Made by a program: the position numbers and the translations under genes | Assembly: GCA_025769875.1 (NCBI GenBank) | Contig: JAGFNK010000125.1 | Span: 1 to 64,000 of the forward strand | Source of the DNA: Russula earlei | Lineage: Eukaryota; Basidiomycota; Agaricomycetes; Russulales; Russulaceae | Direction of reading: 5' to 3' | DNA: 64,000 nucleotides | In this document: piece after piece, positions 59,119 to 64,000 of the stretch | Layout: the number at the start of each line of letters is the position of its first letter | How positions within the stretch are numbered: position 1 is the first letter of the stretch | Notes under the pieces: model-generated | What the model saw: the letters and a program-made list of their open reading frames with translations, nothing else | Databases searched by the model: none | What the model was told of the DNA's origin: nothing

Positions 59119-61433
59119 TCAACAAACAAACTCGTCCTTCACCCCTTCTCCCTCTCCCCCCTCCCCTTCCTTCCTTCCAATCGTCGACTTTACCCTCTTC
59201 AGTAACTCGGCCGCAGAGTCTGCGTCCTCAGAGTTACTTCCCGCAACAGTCTCCAACAGATCTCTTGCCCGCTCAAGATCACCGCCTTCTGATACATAGT
59301 AACATCGGGCGACAAACATGGCAGAGCGGGCCCACTCCGCCACCGGTTTCACTATATATTATCAGTCTCGCCACTTGAGATAGACTAGTTGTGACAAGAT
59401 CACGTACACATGGCACGGGAAATATCAATTACCCGTAGATGGTAGTGAACCGCATCTGCCGTTTCGTCGAGATCGCTATGCAACTTTGCTAATTTGAGAG
59501 CGATGGCGATCTCATTAGCGTCAGCACCGAGCAAGGCCCGTTTCAAGCACGCGATAGCCTCGCGTAATCTACCCATCTCTTGATAGCTTGCCCCCTGCGC
59601 CTGCCACAACCTGATGTCGTACGGGCTATATCACGTAAGCGAAATACTTTCTGTGAGGGGTAGCGCAGGTACAGGTACGAACCGTAGAGCCGTTGCGTGT
59701 TGATAATAATGTAGAGCATACTGGTGCATGTTGAGGAGTTCGTAGGCTTGCCCTAGCCCGTACCACGCACGGTAATCTTTCCGGCTCACGTCCACAGCCC
59801 GGCGGTACGCTTCTATCGCTGCGTGTGAGTTCTTCATCTCGACGTACTCGTGACCCATGAGCGTCCAGGCAGAAAGGTACGTCCGATCAAGCTGCGTAGC
59901 ACGTCTGAAGTACCGAATGGCCTTTTCGTGTTCTGCTCTTAATGAGTAGTGATTGCCTGCACATTTCCCCGAGTTGCATCGGTGTCTATTCAGGGCAGAG
60001 GAGAGATTATTGTCGTACCGACGAGACAGCACACCTCTGGACGGTCTTTATCAAGCGCGAGAAATTCATGCGCAAGCCTAGACAGTGTCAGGCGGTTCTC
60101 TGTAACATACAAGATGTTGGAGTAGACGTCAATGTCATCGATACGGCAGGGGTCAATCTTAAAAATTTTCTCGAATTGCTGCTCCGCAGCAGGAAAATCT
60201 AACAACGGACCCGGGTTGGTTGTACCGGCAAAAAGGAGAAGAGGATCACTTGCCGTGTAGATGGTAGAGTACGTTCGCCCGGAGGCTCATAATCCATAAA
60301 CTTTTGGGGAAATGATCAGGGCCAAGGAGTCGGTCGCAGAGACCGAGTTCATTTTCAGAGGGTTGGTGGAGGGCATTGAGGGTGCGAATCTGGAATAGAT
60401 GGACAAGCGGATGTGTCGAAGGTATGGGTAAGAGCGGGAGTAGGGAGAAGAGCTACAAGGAATCGTCAGCGGGTGAGGGGCTGACGGCACTAGCCGCGCA
60501 CCTCTTCGCCATCGTTGACGAGGCTGCTAAGGAGGTCCCACGCAGACCAATTCCAAAGATACCGTTGAAGGGAAAGCAGAGCGCACTCTATCGCCGCCTC
60601 TCTTCGATTGAGGCGATAGAGGAGTAAGCCGCGCCTAATGTATTGTGATGAGTACTGGGATCACAGAGAGACGGGAACGAGCGTACAGGAAAAGCACCCA
60701 AGGATCCGTCTTCATTTCGAGAGAAGAAGCAGTCTCGTACAGTCCCAGAAGGTTCGAATTCACCGGCACGGAGGGTTGACTTCGATCCACTTTTACATAC
60801 ATCCTCAGCATCGCTGTCAAGCACGATGCGTCCTTTTCAAACTTACTGTCAAGTTTGTTCCAGTCTCGGAGTGCAGCTTTCTCGCTGGCCTGTAGTGGCC
60901 ATGTCATCTTACGGCAGCTTCCTAGGACAGATCGACGACATACCAGATATTGGCTGTATAGCCATAAGAACCGACCTCTCGAACTTGAGCACTGTTTCAA
61001 GGTGTGCGCTGCTCGGGCAAACTCTCGGCAGCGAAAGTTGGCCATTCCTGCAGAGAGTGTGTCTTCCTCACCGAGCTCGAGCTCGAGCTCCTCACGGGAC
61101 ACGCGTGAATCCACGGCGGAGGCGAGCGGGGCATGCGGATGCGGGGGGGGGAAGGACACTGGGGGAGGTTGAAAAGCGCCGGTGGGCTCGTTCCGCGCGG
61201 ATGTCGATGGCACGGATGAGAGGTCATGGCGAGCACGTCGTTTGGCAGGTGACACGGCGGAAAGAAGCTCTGCAGCCCTCCGAGCGTGCATCAGAATGGG
61301 AGCTTAGGGACGAATGACTGGACCGAGCATACCACTTGGACCCGTGTTGCAAACCACGGTCGGCACAGTCGTTGATAGCCTTGCGGAGGCTGTCGATCAT
61401 TTCTCCATCCACGATCACGACGTTCGCGGCCAT
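59119..61433 (-). CDS. CDC23: Anaphase-promoting complex subunit 8 (Cdc23)
   Basis: A TPR scaffold subunit of the APC/C ubiquitin ligase. ATG at 61433 gives [20 protein letters not shown]. The next exons contain [24 protein letters not shown] and FLWLYSQYL, the APC8 N-terminal domain, then [18 protein letters not shown] and [11 protein letters not shown]. The diagnostic TPR run follows: [64 protein letters not shown], with [12 protein letters not shown]. The C-terminus has further TPR helices ([19 protein letters not shown]) and a charged end at 59119. It is divergent from ALG14 with about 210 bp between start codons. If the securin-like gene is real, its product would be a substrate of this complex. 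Confidence 0.92.
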
Positions 61434-61644
61434 GGGACAACTAACTCGAAGCTGAACAACAACTGAACAACCGCAAGGGACCGCCGTGACTGACCGTGCC
61501 ATTATTATATAATACAAATCTTTTACATGGGGCGTTGAACATGGCGGGCGATGTCATCTGCATGTCAATGTTGATCCTTTCTCTTTCGTTTGTTGTCAAG
61601 CAACGCATCGTTATCGGACGCCGTGGGTCATTTATCTACCGCAA

Positions 61645-62576
61645 ATGCACCTCTTGACCTGGCTTTCCTTTGGGATCGTTCTTGCAATCATCGCAAGGAT
61701 CTATGTCATCGTCATAACTTCAAGGAGCAGTACCTCTCGTGGACGGGGTCGTGCCGAGACCTGCCATTTGGCCGTCTTCCTTGGCTCAGGCGAGTTAAAT
61801 GTGACCCAACCTCGTTCGTTATCCCAACGCTTAGACTATATCGTTACATAGGTGGGCACAGCAGCGAAGCCTTGTCGCTCGTCTCTGCTCTGGATTTCTC
61901 CCGTTATGGCCCGAGGACGTATCTGATAAGCGACGGTGACTCACTGAGCGAACAAAAGGCCGTCGCGTTAGAAGCGGCTTAAGACTGCTTCCGCGCTGAC
62001 TCTTGCAAGTGCTACCCGCCGCTCCTTGGGGAATGTTGATTGACCGCGATCCTGACGTCTGATAGTGTCACGGAGCTTCAACTGGCGGATACCAGATCCT
62101 CACCATTCCTCGCGCCCGGCGTGTACACCAAGGCATCCTCACAGTCCCGTTCACGGCGCTGCGTTCGCTACTCGGTGCCATGTATCATGTCACCCTCGCC
62201 CCTCGGCTATTCGGAGACTCCACCTTTGACGTCCTCCTCTTAAACGGACCGGGAACATGTGTCGTGCTCTGCGTGGCAGTATACCTCAATCGAGTAAGTT
62301 GAAGGATCCCCACACGACTTCCGTCCTCACTGCTGATGCTCGTGAGCTCGTAGTTCTTGGGGCTGCCATCTCCAAGGCTCGTTTATGTCGAATCTTTTGC
62401 GCGCGTTCGAACGCTCTCGCTTAGTGGAAAATTATTGCGACCTATAGTGGACAGGTCTGTCTTGCTCTCTTATCACCCCCATTCCCAGAGTGACATGAGT
62501 ATGAAGATTCATCGTCCAATGGCCTGACTTGTTGCGGAATGGTGGGCGCGGCGAGTGCCATGGCTGGCTTGTTTGA
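61645..62576 (+). CDS. ALG14: UDP-GlcNAc transferase subunit Alg14, with GC-AG intron and apparent frameshift
   Basis: Membrane anchor that recruits Alg13 to the ER for the second step of dolichol-linked glycan synthesis. Exon 1 (61645-61789) gives an N-terminal membrane helix (LLTWLSFGIVLAIIARIYVIV) and LAVFLGSG. The join to exon 2 at 61852 (GGHSSEALSLVSALDFSRYG) only works with a GC donor (TCAG|GCGAGT). Exon 3 (62096-62293) gives ILTIPRARRVHQ and NGPGTCVVL. Exon 4 (62354-62454) gives FLGLPSPRLVYVESFARVRTLSLSG. Exon 5 (62507-62576) ends RFIVQWPDLL...WLV. Exon 2 has one surplus base: dropping one G near 61976 turns a stop after ALEAA into ALEALKTASALT. That continues to a GT-AG junction (62034|62035) in the right phase. 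Sequencing error or true inactivation are both possible. Confidence 0.85.
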
Positions 62577-62781
62577 GTCTTATCACGTACGTCGTTTTGA
62601 CAGAACCTAGGATCCACTGTAGAGCGTCTTGCAGTATTGGCTTGATATAGATAGATGTGCGACATCGCGATGAGATGTGTGAATTATATCTTTTTCGAAC
62701 AGGCAATTATATATTAAGAACTGAAGCAGCTTGCGACGAATGTCATCCACGCGCTCAGCGGGAATTGCAACGCAAACTGTC

Positions 62782-63698
62782 CTATTTACGCGTCCACCGA
62801 TCTTCGCCATTGCCACCTCCACCCCCACCTCCACGTCTCGGGCTTGCACTCCGACCCCGACCACCCTCGCGTTTTGACGGGTCCCAGCCACCTCCACCTA
62901 CTTGATTCTTCGGAGGATGGAGCCGACGCTCAACGCGCTGTCCGTGCCGTAACGAGGAGACGAGCTCCTTGGACGCGAGGCGCAGGTGCATAAAATTGCA
63001 GAAACCGCCACGGTTGCACTCTCCGTTCTCATTTTGCCGGCAGCAAGCTTCGCGGAAATCCGTGACTGGAGAGAGCTCAGCATATAACGGCCGGCCTATG
63101 AAAGGGGTAAACCAACGAAACACTCCCACACAAAGAAAAGACTCACCAGCGTACCAGCGATCGTTCAAATTATCGACCGCGACCTGCGCCTCAGTCTCCC
63201 ATTCGTAGCGGGCGTACACATTCCCTATCAAATGATCGCCGACGTTGTCACAAACCTGTCGAGCCGCGGGTCAGCGAGCAAATTTGGCGAATGAGCACTC
63301 AAGTACGCACATGCAATTCAAGGAGATGTCCAAACTTTGCAAGCTCGCAATACAAGTCTTCATAAATGGCGTCGAACCCATCTTGAAGCTCTTTCTCCGT
63401 GAGCTTGCAGACTGGGTCATGAGCGGGATTGTGGTAAACATTTGGTAGAAGAATGGTCTGGGAAAATGGGGGCTTTATATGCTTTCTGGAACAACGATCC
63501 CCGTGCCGACAAGCACCGATCTGGATGGGAGGTGAGGGGATTTCCATGAGGATGCATGCGAAAGTTGAATACCATACTTTGTAGTAAAATGAACAGTTTA
63601 CACGATCCTGCTCTGTACCGAAGATGTTTGCCTTAAGGAGGAAGTGTCAGCCATAGGAATGAAGAAAGGAGAAAAGAAGGTACAAGATGCGAAGCCAT
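62782..63698 (-). CDS. U2AF1: U2AF small subunit (U2AF35), 233 aa, 5 exons
   Basis: Recognises the 3' splice-site AG together with the large subunit. Exons are 63698-63684, 63631-63578, 63520-63311, 63255-63147 and 63095-62782; the total is exactly 234 codons with stop. Exon 1 is only 15 nt (MASHL). The protein runs ANIFGTEQDRVNCSFYYK, zinc finger 1 (IGACRHGDRCSRKH), ILLPNVYHNP, an atypical RRM (CDNVGDHLIGNVYARYEW, YAELSPVTDF), zinc finger 2 (CCRQNENGECNRGGFCNFMH) and a Gly/Arg/Ser-rich tail. The Ser in RHGDRCS equivalent to human Ser34 is present. Intron 4 (51 nt, no stop, a multiple of three) can be retained without breaking the frame. It converges on ALG14. Confidence 0.95.
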
Positions 63699-64000
63699 TA
63701 TGCAGGCAGGTGTGATTGAATGAACGCAAGCTGAGGCGTGAAGAAACAAACGAAGTCCGACCAAGTATTACTCAGCGTTCCCACGATGGACCTCTCGTTG
63801 GCTTTCAAACTCCGCTCAACTATTGTGTACTGCCCTACGAGGTTGCCATGAGTGCGGAAACTGCCCAAGTACTCATGAGATATGAAAACGGAATCCAGAG
63901 TTGCTGGATGAGAAGCTCTATGACTTTGAATCGTGAGCACAATCCAACGTTTGACTGGATACAGGACACCCGCGCATCGTTCCCTGCGTTCACTAGCAAT
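63699..64000. other. Upstream region of U2AF1 to window end
   Basis: Presumed promoter and 5' UTR of the U2AF small-subunit gene. An 80-codon minus-strand frame here has no recognisable content. Confidence 0.5.

Noticed and set aside
1..64000. CRISPR arrays, rRNA genes, bacterial-type operons
   Set aside because: No regularly spaced repeats, rRNA-like sequence or Shine-Dalgarno-led gene strings were seen; the window is eukaryotic nuclear DNA.

Overview
The window looks like nuclear DNA of a filamentous basidiomycete (an Agaricomycete is likely; the genus cannot be told from the sequence). The protein-coding genes are cut by short GT-AG introns of about 50-70 nt. They encode eukaryotic machinery (spliceosome, APC/C, COG complex, GPI and N-glycan assembly) alongside typically fungal genes: a Zn2Cys6 regulator, a Ty1/copia element and lineage-specific F-box and zinc-finger families.

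Left third (1-25 kb): a gene-poor, repeat-affected compartment. It opens with the 3' half of an intact Ty1/copia element and its 608-bp 3' LTR. Five paralogous minus-strand genes of one small zinc-finger family then lie dispersed at about 3, 8, 15, 18 and 22 kb. The fourth has an in-frame stop at its most conserved Trp, and the fifth has a one-base frameshift. A securin-like (Cut2/Pds1-like) gene sits at 16.6-18.0 kb. A decayed segment resembling its middle lies at 20.4-20.7 kb. The order zinc finger/securin, zinc finger/securin relic suggests an old tandem duplication of a two-gene unit.

Middle (25-34 kb): two tandem half-size ABC exporters on the minus strand. The second carries an apparent one-base frameshift in its membrane domain. 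They are followed by a long A-tract, a decayed ORF, and a roughly 720-bp foldback element interrupted by a 251-bp solo LTR with a perfect 5-bp target duplication.

Right half (33.7-63.7 kb): compact gene space. In order it holds a CLC chloride channel/antiporter (-), a PIG-X/Pbn1 GPI-mannosyltransferase subunit (-), two tandem F-box genes (-), Sm-D3 (+), COG2 (+), SDHAF4 (-), a Zn2Cys6 transcription factor (+), an RluA-type pseudouridine synthase (+), a GLTSCR1-domain protein (-), APC8/Cdc23 (-), ALG14 (+, GC-AG intron and an apparent one-base frameshift) and the U2AF small subunit (-). Several neighbours are divergent with 100-430 bp between start codons, so they probably share promoter regions.

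Assignments rest on protein motifs read by eye from conceptual translation. Exon boundaries are stated where frame and splice sites could be joined; elsewhere only gene limits are given.
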